Assembly (NCBI RefSeq): GCF_003286915.1
Contig: NZ_QMFY01000013.1
Location: 106,307 to 170,306 of the forward strand
DNA: 64,000 bases
Reading direction: 5' to 3'
Origin: Pseudochryseolinea flava
GTDB lineage: Bacteria > Bacteroidota > Bacteroidia > Cytophagales > Cyclobacteriaceae
A program made the position numbers and the translations under genes. The notes under the pieces are model-generated. The model saw only the letters and a list, made by a program, of their open reading frames with translations, was not told the origin of the DNA and searched no databases. Of this stretch, positions 43,198 through 51,607 are shown in pieces (positions within the stretch are counted from its first letter, which is position 1; every line of letters begins with the position of its first letter).

Positions 43198-46100
43198 TTA
43201 AAACTTAATACCGATCAACAACACGTCATCAGTTTGCTTTTGATCTCCACGCCAGCCTTCCCACTCATGATCGAATATCGCCTCGGCTTCTTTCATTGGC
43301 AAGCTGTGTACTCGCTCGATAATCTCACGTGTGCGCTTCGGTCCGAACTTACGTCCTTCCGGACCACCAAATTGGTCAGGGAATCCGTCTGAACTAAAGT
43401 AGATGCTGTCTCCCTTACTCAACTCAACGCGTGTGTTGGTAAAATTAGTCTGGTTCTTATAGATACCACCGCCAATCGGGAATTTATTTCCTTTTACTTC
43501 CTCCATCGCGCCATTCTTCATGATATACATCGGCCGGTGAGCCCCTGCATACTCTACTATTCCCTCTGCCATGTTGATCTTACAAAGCGCGATATCCATT
43601 CCGTCTTTCGTCGTTGAATCTTCATCTTGACGAAGCGTCGTTGTTACACCTTCATCCAACAGATCCAGGATTTTTCCAGGCTCTGTGATCTTACGGCTTC
43701 TAACGATATCGTTAAGCAAGAAGTATCCGATCAATGAAAGTAATGCTCCCGGTACGCCGTGTCCTGTACAGTCTACTGCCGCGATAAAAATATCGTCTTT
43801 GATCTGCACGAACCATGGGAAGTCACCCGATACAACGTCACGTGGCTTGTACAAGATGAACGAGTCGGGCAATGCGCGGCTAATCACTCTGTTGTTCGGA
43901 AGAATCGCCGTCTGAATGCGCTTCGCGTAGTTGATACTCTCGGTGATCTTCTTATTCTTATTCTGAATTTCAAGCTCGATCATCTTACGCTCTGTGATAT
44001 CGTGCGACACCACCAGTACTGATTCGAGTTTGTTCGCTTCGTCGAATTCTGGGATCGCATTGACTTGCATCACACGCGCACCTTTTTCAGAAGGGAAATC
44101 CATTTCCGTAGAAACGGTTTCGTTAAGCGAGTTAACCTGTTCGACAACCTTCAACCAACCTTCTAATACTGTAAGATCGAGATCTGCTTCTTTTACTTTC
44201 TTATTCAAGAATTCAACAGGCTTTTTGCCGGTGTATTCTTCGATTACGGGGTTGATATATGAAATCGATTCGCCTTCAAGTCGTGTGATAAGGTCAGGCG
44301 AGTTTTCTGATAACGCCTGCATTTTACTACGCATCCGTTGTTCTTGTTCCGCCCGACGACGCTCTGTGATGTCGCGCGAGTTGAGAATGAAACCGTGGAT
44401 CGCAGGGTTTGTCATAAAGTTTGTTCCCGTTGATTCAATCCAAATGAAACTTCCGTCTTTTGCACGGTACTCGTACTGAACGGTTGCCTTTTCATCGGGA
44501 TGATCTTTCATGCGCTTGAACAAATCCTTAAACGTGGCGCGGTGATCAGGGTGAACTTTGTCGATGTCGCTCTTGCCGATCATCTCTTTCTGTCCATAGC
44601 CAAGAATGGTTTCCACAGAAGGAGAGATGTAGCGTATGCTTTCATCTTCTTCGTAAATCGTAATAACCTCAGACGCGTTTTCGAGCAGCAACTGCATTCT
44701 CTTTTGCGTGCGGTTTACTTCTTCGATTTGTTCTTCAAGTTTTTGGTTCGAACGCTGAAGCTCTTCTTGCGTCGCTTGCATCTCTTCTGCATTTTGACGA
44801 AGGACTTCTTGTTTTTCTTTCAACTCGTTACTCATCTCTTGAGATTCAGCGAGGAGTCTACGGGTGCGTTCGTTTACTTTGATGTTAAATATCGTACGGG
44901 CAAGAATCAGCGATAGTTCTTTTACGAAGTTTACTTGTGCAGGGTCGAAGCGTTTGAATCCCGCGAACTCCAGAACACCGTATACTTCTTCGTTCGTGAT
45001 GAGCGGCACAATAAGAATACAGCTCGGACGCTGATCACCTAAAATTCCCGACGTTACAGACACATAGTCGTGCGGGATCTCCGTTCGTAAGATTGTATCT
45101 TTTTCAGCGGCAGCTTGTCCTACGAGTCCTTCGGCAAATTTGAATTTCGCTTTCAGGTACTTCTTTCTATTGTAAGCAAAGCTTGATCTTAATTCAATGA
45201 GTGCCGGTTGTGATTCATCGTTCACAACATAAAAAGCACCTTGAATCGCACCGATCTTGTTGAGGATAAATTTGATCACATCCTCGCCGAGTTCGTCCAG
45301 GGAATCGTGCATACGCAGGATTTCACTGATCTCAGCAACTCCTCTTACAATCCAGTTTCTTTCTTTGTCCTGTCGTTCGTTTTCAACGAGGTTTTGACGC
45401 ATTGTAATCAGCGACATACCGAGAATATCATTATCACTCGCGGGCTTAAACGCGGTGTCGTATTTACCTTCCCCAATGCGCTTGGCAAAGTCTGCATTGC
45501 CGCGTAGGGTTTGTACCAACTCGTCAACCTTCGTTCCCATTTGTCCGAATTCGTCGTTGTTGTGCTCGGTCGAAGCCTCAGGGAGAATACCTTGCGAAAC
45601 AAGTCCGAGCGTGTTACGCATCGCGTAGAGGGGACGTGTCAACGATCGCGCAAAAAGCATAGCAAACAATGTGGCAAGTGCGACGATGCAAAGCCCTGCG
45701 TATAAGAATGTTTTTTGCAGTGCGTCAGAATCGCCCTTCGCTTCATCAATGTCGATCATCGCAATGAGTGCGTAGTTTCCATAGGCGAGTTTCCGTCCTA
45801 CTTGAAGTGTTTTTCTTCCGGCGAGATCAACGCCGTTGTCAGGGAGTGGATGACCTGCTAAAATTGCCGCGAAACCTTTCATCGCCGGTGTAGCGATTGG
45901 TCGTGGCGGGATAGTTTGCGTTGTATCGGTGTCTTTCCTTAGTGGACTGGCAACGTAAATATTTTTACTGTCGCCAAAGGCAACGAGAACTTCACCTGTT
46001 TTACCAAGTCCTTGGTAATTTTTTAGCGCTTTGTAAGCGTGGTCCAAAGAAAGCTTTACGATGATGAGATTTTGTTGGCCAGCATTGGTAGTGACACTAC

Positions 46101-46650
46101 CCGCTGCGTAACAAAAATAGCGGTCCTTCTCCAAGATGATTTTGGTATAGTGTATTCCACTTTTAGCGTTGGTAAAGGTGAGACCATCCGGATCGATAAA
46201 TGCAGTGATGGTATCGGTTTGTGCAACAATGGCGCCTGTTGTGGAGGTGATGTAAATTTGATCGATGTCAGATGAATACTTTAGCTGTTCGAGGTAGTCT
46301 TTCAGCGTGAGTGTGGTAGGTGCTCCACCGGAAGCACTTGAGTCAGGGGTAGATGCCGGCATGTCTGGCATTCCCATCATGGCCATCATGGGATCCGCCG
46401 CCGGAGCAGCACCACCATTTTTCAAGATATCAGAAACTTGAAGCACTTTTACCGCCGCAGTTCCTTTTTCAAGGTGTGTATTGAGAAGCGCAGCGCGATT
46501 GTCAGCGAGGACATTCAACACTGTCGTGTATTTTTCCTGCGTTGTCTTCAGCTGATAATCGTAACTGAAGAAACTAATGGCTGCCACTGCCACTAGCGAC
46601 ACCGCGAGAATCAGGATGGTAATCTTAGTGCTTATGTTAATGCTCTTCAT
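43198..46650 (-). CDS. Multidomain sensor phosphatase (Cache-like, HAMP, GAF, two PAS, SpoIIE/PP2C)
   Basis: A 1150-residue membrane protein. In order: TM1 (about 8-28); a periplasmic Cache-like sensor (about 30-310); TM2 (about 318-335); HAMP (about 337-390); GAF (about 440-600); coiled coil (about 600-665); two PAS/PAC domains (about 665-785 and 790-905); and a SpoIIE-type PP2C phosphatase (about 925-1150) with metal ligands in VVSGDFPW, AVDCTGHGVPGAL, KDGMDIAL and TDDVLLIG. It corresponds to SiaA of the SiaABC switch, with added GAF and PAS inputs. A Met-rich stretch (DPMMAMMGMPDM, residues 87-97) interrupts the periplasmic domain. Confidence 0.87.
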   Translation of the reverse strand: MKSINISTKITILILAVSLVAVAAISFFSYDYQLKTTQEKYTTVLNVLADNRAALLNTHLEKGTAAVKVLQVSDILKNGGAAPAADPMMAMMGMPDMPASTPDSSASGGAPTTLTLKDYLEQLKYSSDIDQIYITSTTGAIVAQTDTITAFIDPDGLTFTNAKSGIHYTKIILEKDRYFCYAAGSVTTNAGQQNLIIVKLSLDHAYKALKNYQGLGKTGEVLVAFGDSKNIYVASPLRKDTDTTQTIPPRPIATPAMKGFAAILAGHPLPDNGVDLAGRKTLQVGRKLAYGNYALIAMIDIDEAKGDSDALQKTFLYAGLCIVALATLFAMLFARSLTRPLYAMRNTLGLVSQGILPEASTEHNNDEFGQMGTKVDELVQTLRGNADFAKRIGEGKYDTAFKPASDNDILGMSLITMRQNLVENERQDKERNWIVRGVAEISEILRMHDSLDELGEDVIKFILNKIGAIQGAFYVVNDESQPALIELRSSFAYNRKKYLKAKFKFAEGLVGQAAAEKDTILRTEIPHDYVSVTSGILGDQRPSCILIVPLITNEEVYGVLEFAGFKRFDPAQVNFVKELSLILARTIFNIKVNERTRRLLAESQEMSNELKEKQEVLRQNAEEMQATQEELQRSNQKLEEQIEEVNRTQKRMQLLLENASEVITIYEEDESIRYISPSVETILGYGQKEMIGKSDIDKVHPDHRATFKDLFKRMKDHPDEKATVQYEYRAKDGSFIWIESTGTNFMTNPAIHGFILNSRDITERRRAEQEQRMRSKMQALSENSPDLITRLEGESISYINPVIEEYTGKKPVEFLNKKVKEADLDLTVLEGWLKVVEQVNSLNETVSTEMDFPSEKGARVMQVNAIPEFDEANKLESVLVVSHDITERKMIELEIQNKNKKITESINYAKRIQTAILPNNRVISRALPDSFILYKPRDVVSGDFPWFVQIKDDIFIAAVDCTGHGVPGALLSLIGYFLLNDIVRSRKITEPGKILDLLDEGVTTTLRQDEDSTTKDGMDIALCKINMAEGIVEYAGAHRPMYIMKNGAMEEVKGNKFPIGGGIYKNQTNFTNTRVELSKGDSIYFSSDGFPDQFGGPEGRKFGPKRTREIIERVHSLPMKEAEAIFDHEWEGWRGDQKQTDDVLLIGIKF

Positions 46651-46688
46651 AGGCGTTGAGGCGCGAATTTTTTTTTTATTCTTTAGGG

Positions 46689-47438
46689 TTAGATCTTTTC
46701 AGCGATCAGTTGTGCAGACTCTTCAACAAATTTGCGTTGATCTTCACTCAATGCCGTAAACGAAGCAATTTCGATCACACCTTTAGGAGCTTGATCTTGC
46801 TTTTTAACGGGTACGATGAGTAAATATTTGGGCGAAGCGCTACCAAGCCCAGAAAGTATTTTGATATAACCGTTAGGAACGTCGTCGATATACAATGTTT
46901 TGCCACCCACGGCAACTTGCCCAATCAGTCCTTCACCGAATTCATATCGAATAACGGTGCTTTCGCCAATCGTCAAGGCATATCCGTGTTGGAGATTTAC
47001 AAATCTCTTTCCGGCATCTTCGATCACCACATACAAGGCACCTTGTCCAGCATCGAGTTGCTTGCAGATAACTTGTAAAGTAGTTTGTAATGTATCTTTT
47101 GAAGTCGCTTGTAGCGTAGCCTTTACACTCTCTAAGCTAATGGTTGTTCGACCTTGTTCAGTTGCTTCGCGATTTACCGACTGTGCGTCGATGGTACGAT
47201 CGCGGAAAACGACAACTTCTTTTTTGTATCGCATCGCGGAGAAAATCGTGAGTATACCAAAGGCAAAAGTTAACCCGATGACGATATAGACCGGGAGGAA
47301 TTTGGGTTGAAATCCTTCTGTTAAATGGAGGCCCGCAGGCAGGCTATAGATAAAATATAGCGAAGTGCCGATGCCTAGCAAAAATAGGACACTCAAGAAA
47401 AGGTTCAGAATGTGTCGGTCGTTAGCGTAGCCTTTCAT
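46689..47438 (-). CDS. Two-helix membrane GAF protein
   Basis: A 249-residue protein with two N-terminal membrane helices (about 10-30 and 48-68), a short coiled linker and a GAF domain (about 100-249; GQGALYVVIEDAGKRFVNLQHGYAL, FGEGLIGQVAVGGKTLYIDDVP, IKILSGLGSASPKYLLIVPV). It has no catalytic output. The GAF is clearly related to those in the proteins at 43198 and 49127. It overlaps cheB by 4 bp (47435-47438), so the two are translationally coupled. Confidence 0.8.
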   Translation of the reverse strand: MKGYANDRHILNLFLSVLFLLGIGTSLYFIYSLPAGLHLTEGFQPKFLPVYIVIGLTFAFGILTIFSAMRYKKEVVVFRDRTIDAQSVNREATEQGRTTISLESVKATLQATSKDTLQTTLQVICKQLDAGQGALYVVIEDAGKRFVNLQHGYALTIGESTVIRYEFGEGLIGQVAVGGKTLYIDDVPNGYIKILSGLGSASPKYLLIVPVKKQDQAPKGVIEIASFTALSEDQRKFVEESAQLIAEKI

Positions 47439-48028
47439 CTGTATTGCTTATCTAATTCTTTTAAAAACTCTACAATTTGATCAACCTTCAATACGTGATC
47501 AATTTTGGTGACCGCCAACGCCGCGCGCGGCATTGTGTCGATCATACACTCGGCGGGGTCTTGCACAATGGTTAATCCACCGCGGTCGTGTATTTGTTTC
47601 ATTCCGAGCGCACCATCACGGTTTGCGCCCGAGAGAAGAATGCCTACCAGTTTATCTTTATAAACAAAAGCACTCGTTCCTAAGGTGATATCGATCGCCG
47701 GCCGCGAGTTGTTCACCATCTCTTCGGTAGACAGGGCAAAATGATTACCCAACTCCACCGACATATGATAGTTGGCTGGTGCCAGGTAGACAGCGCCTTT
47801 CTTTATGCTCTCTTTATCGTGCGGTTCCATGACTTGCACTACGCTTTTAATGGATAACGCTTCGACGAATCCATTACGCACGTGTTTCAGTCGGTGGAGG
47901 CACATGATAATGGGCAATGGAAAGCCTTTCGGCAGCTGCGACAGGATCTTTACCATTCCCTGGAAGCTGCCTGCTGACCCACCGATAACAACGGCCTTAT
48001 AGCTGTTATTTAGGTTGTACTTACTCAT
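47435..48028 (-). CDS. cheB: CheB-type methylesterase, catalytic domain only
   Basis: A 197-residue protein containing just the CheB esterase domain: nucleophile Ser in VIGGSAGSFQG, His in MCLHRL and Asp in LLSGANRDGALGM complete the catalytic triad. The N-terminal receiver domain of classical CheB is missing, so phosphorylation does not control it. It would demethylate (or deamidate) glutamates of a receptor-like protein. No chemoreceptor, CheA or CheW lies in the window. It is 18 bp after cheR. Confidence 0.9.
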   Translation of the reverse strand: MSKYNLNNSYKAVVIGGSAGSFQGMVKILSQLPKGFPLPIIMCLHRLKHVRNGFVEALSIKSVVQVMEPHDKESIKKGAVYLAPANYHMSVELGNHFALSTEEMVNNSRPAIDITLGTSAFVYKDKLVGILLSGANRDGALGMKQIHDRGGLTIVQDPAECMIDTMPRAALAVTKIDHVLKVDQIVEFLKELDKQYR

Positions 48029-48046
48029 GCATCAAGGGCAACTCCA

Positions 48047-48868
48047 CTAATCTTTTATTTTCTTATAAATCTTCTCCTCGTTGTTAACCACGATGAAGCG
48101 GTTCGCATAGTCGCACCAGATCAAGGATTCTTTAGATCCAATGGCCAGATAACCATACTTGAACAAACTTTCATGGAATTTTTTCAATACCTCATTTTGG
48201 AGGGATTGATTGAAATAAATCATCACATTTCGGCAAAGGATGAGATCGAACTTGTTGAAGATGTCGCCCAGCACCAAGTCGTGGCGGCGGAAGCTTACAT
48301 TCATCAACAGGTTTTTATCAAATACGGCATTGCCATTTTCTTCTTTGTAATAATTCTTAAAGCTTGAGGTACCCTGGAACCGAATGTAGTTCTTCTCGTT
48401 CAGCTCCATGTTTTTGATTGGATACGTAATGTTCTTGGCTTTCTCCAAAATATTTACATCCAAATCAGTCGCGATGATCGTCACATCATGAAGTATCCCC
48501 ATCTCCTTGAGCATAATGCACATCGAAAGAACTTCTTCTCCCGACGAACACCCAGCGTGCCAAATCTTGAATTGTTTGTGATTGAGCATAATGGCCGGGA
48601 TGATCTCCTCGCGCATGATGCGCCAGAAACTAGGATCACGGAACATTTCCGTGACGTTAACCGTAAGTTCATCGAGGAACTCGTTGACGAAGGTCGGTGT
48701 GTCGGTCAATTTCTTGAGTAACGCTTCAGCCGTTAATTTCTTCAACTCCATAATTCGCAATACCCTTCTTTTAAAAGAAGACATCGCGTAATTCCGGAAG
48801 TCGTAATTATACTTCTGAAAGATTAGCTCTGAGATCCGTTTGAGGTCAGCTATGTCAATATCGAGCAT
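48047..48868 (-). CDS. cheR: CheR-type glutamate methyltransferase
   Basis: A 273-residue enzyme with the CheR N-terminal helical domain (about 1-70) and SAM-binding fold (about 75-270): MFRDPSFWRIMREEIIP, IWHAGCSSGEEVLSMCIML, IIATDLDVNILEKAKN and FDLILCRNVMIYFN. No pentapeptide-binding or TPR extension is present. It pairs with the adjacent receiver-less cheB. In this cluster the methyl-acceptor is presumably one of the coiled-coil sensors; this is inference. Confidence 0.93.
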   Translation of the reverse strand: MLDIDIADLKRISELIFQKYNYDFRNYAMSSFKRRVLRIMELKKLTAEALLKKLTDTPTFVNEFLDELTVNVTEMFRDPSFWRIMREEIIPAIMLNHKQFKIWHAGCSSGEEVLSMCIMLKEMGILHDVTIIATDLDVNILEKAKNITYPIKNMELNEKNYIRFQGTSSFKNYYKEENGNAVFDKNLLMNVSFRRHDLVLGDIFNKFDLILCRNVMIYFNQSLQNEVLKKFHESLFKYGYLAIGSKESLIWCDYANRFIVVNNEEKIYKKIKD

Positions 48869-49126
48869 GCACAGTCTTTATAAAGCGTCCAAAAATAAGT
48901 TTCTTCATAGGTTTGCTTTGCGGTATTGCGCACATAAATCTTACATGCGTCGATTCCTTGGCAAACGCCTTCACTTTCGTGAAGAATCAAATTCTGTACT
49001 GCATACTAATTAGTTGAAAAAAAGGATTTTAAAAAACTTTTTATGAAAAATGCTGTACAGCTTGGAGTTTGATCACAGGCTTGGTAACATGTACCTCGGC
49101 GACCAGCTACCCGCTTGTTGAACTTC

Positions 49127-50995
49127 TTATGCGCCGTGGCGTTTTCGATTCAATTCGTCTTGTGTGATCTTCAGCGCCTCCAATTGGATGGTGAGTGTTC
49201 TCTCAAGGTCCTCAGCAACTTGCCAGTCGTCGCCTCTCTCTTTCGCCTTTAACAATGCCTGCTCAAGCGACGAGATCTTGCCTTGGAAGTCTGCTTCTAG
49301 TTTTGCCGCCTGATGTTTAAGTGTTTCAATCTCTACAGACGAGGTGGCATTGCCGATCTCTTGTTCTAAGGTTTCAATACGATCCTGATACGCTTTTTCT
49401 TTACGCACAACTTCTTCTTGCGTCGCCTGAAGCTCTTCCATGTTCTGACGCATTTCTTCCTCTTGCGCGCGCATCTCTTCCGTCTGCTGTTGGAATTGTT
49501 CTATCAGGGTCTTGTTCTTCTGTGCCGCACGTACTGATGCTAGCGTAGAAGCAATGGTTTCTCCTAATCGTTCTACAAATGCAATCTCGTGATCTTCGTA
49601 CAGCTTGAATGACGCTAACTCAACAATACCATACACTTCGCGATCGACTTTCAACGGAACCATCAAGATCGATTTTGGTGCCGCGTCACCGAGTCCGGAC
49701 GTAATTTTAATATACTCTTCGGGTATTTCTTTCAGATAGGTGGTCTCGCGCTCGAGAAACGTTTGACCGAGAACGCCTTGGCCCAGTTTTACCTTCTGGA
49801 CCTCATACTTTTTAATATCGAAGGCAAACATGGAAATCAATTCCAGGTGCTTGTTGTATTCGTCATCGTCGTTTAAGATGTACAATCCACCCTGATTTGA
49901 ATGGGTGTACTTCACCAATGCAGAAATGATTTTATCGCCCAATAAATGGATATCGTTATCCGATGAGCGAAGGATCTCTACAAATTTGGTGAGACCTTCA
50001 TTTGCCCATTGACGTTTGCGCTCTTCTTCGTTCATCGTCTTGAGCTTTTGCTGCATGTCGATAAGCGAATCGGCTAATTTGTTTTTGCCGAGAACATAGC
50101 CTTCATCCAAGGTCTCCTTGTAATTCATCTCTAAATTACCCTTCCCGATAGCCGTTACAAAGTCCGTTGCGTCCTTAAGGTTTTCTAGCGTCTCGTTGAT
50201 TTCCCAAGCTAATGCGCCGATCTCATCTTTGGGAAGATCAAATTCCTGGCGATGTGCTGCCGTGCTTTCGCGAAGTTTGTGGATAGGCTTAATGACAAAC
50301 CGATCGAATAGATAGAAGAGTGCGCCAAGCAATAAGATGTCTAAGAAAATCAAGGATATAACCCATGTGTTGACTGAGGCTTTCTTCACACTAACTTCTT
50401 CTTCGAGGTCGGCAAAGAGTACGTCGTACCAGGCCGATATTCGAATCCAAAGACTTTCCTGTTTTAGAAGCGCTTCCGTGTATTTCGGGTTTTTGCTGGA
50501 AACTTGGATCGGCGTAACGGGGACAGAAGTAAAAGAATCTACCGCCATATCGGTGGAAGCCGCCGGTATCTGTTGAAATGTTGTGTCTGGTGATTGTGTG
50601 ATCAAAACACGAACGGAAGCTTTATAGTCGTTCCAATAGCGTATCAGATTATCATGGGAGATCTTTGGAAGTCTTGATAACGGTCTCAAGATGAGGTCCG
50701 TTCCGTCTACGCGCCCACCTTTTCCCAAAATATCGAGCAGATGATCTTGTTGGAGAATTCGAGCTTCGATATCAGCGGTAATGCTCTTGTCGCCATTGAG
50801 GAAACGCTGCACTTGTAAAGCAATTTGCTGACTTGCCAATTGGGAGCTACGGGTATAATCAAGCTTTTGCTCCACCTCATCCAATACGTTGATCTTGTAC
50901 CGGATCACGAAATATTCAGTGAAGTAAATCGCGAACATCAGAAGCATGATGGTAAAACCAATCTGTCGGAGGGAGCGATCACGCATGAACTTCAT
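49127..50995 (-). CDS. HAMP-GAF coiled-coil sensor without catalytic output
   Basis: A membrane sensor of 622 residues from the ATG at 50995 (MKFMRDRSL); the open frame extends 27 codons upstream without conservation. TM1 (IGFTIMLLMFAIYFTEYFVI) is followed by a periplasmic helical domain of about 180 residues, TM2 (VISLIFLDILLLGALFYLFD), HAMP (about 245-300), a GAF domain (about 350-500; QGVLGQTFLERETTYLKEIP) and a long coiled coil (about 500-620; QQQTEEMRAQEEEMRQNMEELQATQEEVV). There is no kinase or cyclase domain. The Gln/Glu-rich coiled coil resembles a methyl-accepting signalling shaft, and cheR/cheB follow. Confidence 0.82.
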   Translation of the reverse strand: MKFMRDRSLRQIGFTIMLLMFAIYFTEYFVIRYKINVLDEVEQKLDYTRSSQLASQQIALQVQRFLNGDKSITADIEARILQQDHLLDILGKGGRVDGTDLILRPLSRLPKISHDNLIRYWNDYKASVRVLITQSPDTTFQQIPAASTDMAVDSFTSVPVTPIQVSSKNPKYTEALLKQESLWIRISAWYDVLFADLEEEVSVKKASVNTWVISLIFLDILLLGALFYLFDRFVIKPIHKLRESTAAHRQEFDLPKDEIGALAWEINETLENLKDATDFVTAIGKGNLEMNYKETLDEGYVLGKNKLADSLIDMQQKLKTMNEEERKRQWANEGLTKFVEILRSSDNDIHLLGDKIISALVKYTHSNQGGLYILNDDDEYNKHLELISMFAFDIKKYEVQKVKLGQGVLGQTFLERETTYLKEIPEEYIKITSGLGDAAPKSILMVPLKVDREVYGIVELASFKLYEDHEIAFVERLGETIASTLASVRAAQKNKTLIEQFQQQTEEMRAQEEEMRQNMEELQATQEEVVRKEKAYQDRIETLEQEIGNATSSVEIETLKHQAAKLEADFQGKISSLEQALLKAKERGDDWQVAEDLERTLTIQLEALKITQDELNRKRHGA

Positions 50996-51607
50996 AGTCA
51001 CAAATAAACTAAAATACGCTAAACGCCCAAAAATGAAGCATAAAAACCGGCAAGCAAGGGAGACTTGCCCCAACATTAAGGAGTAAACGCTTGTGTCAAG
51101 ACTTGTGAGCCCTATAGGTTAACGCTTTAGATAAGGCGAAGCGGGAGACGTCGTTTCATAGATAGATGCGCTACTTCTTACCGTCAGGGAATAGTCTCGG
51201 TCTAGTGAGGCTGGCTTGGGCTGTACCCCTTGAGTACAAGATGAGTGCAAGATGAGTACAGGATAAGTACAGGTAAGTGCAAGATCTCTGATGGTTCCTG
51301 GAACTATGCAGCGTGCGGTTGCGGAAGTTTTGAATGGAAGGTTCGGTTCGATAACTTTTCAACCTGGTGTATCCTTTCGTGTGTGTTGCGCGAAGGACTA
51401 GCCATTTCTGATCACTTCGTTGCAGAATCTTACTTCAGCCGATGCTTATTCTTCGGTTATCGATTCTTCGTCTGCTGGCTGGTTAGCATAGCGTTGTTCC
51501 ACCTTTCAATTAGTGTAGTTACCCGCCCGGGGGATTAATTTCTACAGCGGGCTGCCGTTTTATATGGTCCGTTTGTTTAACGATATAGGCTAAGATCAGA
51601 TGCACTT
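50996..51607. other. 612-bp gene-free divergent region
   Basis: This lies between the divergent sensor gene (starts 50995) and the AI-2E permease (starts 51608). Its only obvious structure is a five-unit 11-bp tandem repeat at 51231-51284 and a CCCGCCCGGGGGATT stretch near 51528. Two short frames that can be read here (51245-51538 plus, 51171-51362 minus) have atypical Cys/Trp/Arg-rich composition and no recognisable domain, so I do not call them genes. Confidence 0.6.
51231..51284. repeat. Five tandem 11-bp repeats, consensus TRAGTRCARGA
   Basis: Units TGAGTACAAGA, TGAGTGCAAGA, TGAGTACAGGA, TAAGTACAGG (10 bp) and TAAGTGCAAGA are head-to-tail at one helical turn each. They sit about 240 bp from the sensor start and 320 bp from the permease start. 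They could be a protein-binding array for either divergent gene, or a decayed satellite. Confidence 0.75.

Noticed and set aside
51245..51538. A 97-codon gene in the large divergent gap
   Set aside because: Cys/Trp/Phe-rich composition, start inside the tandem repeat, no domain or signal peptide and no plausible initiation site.
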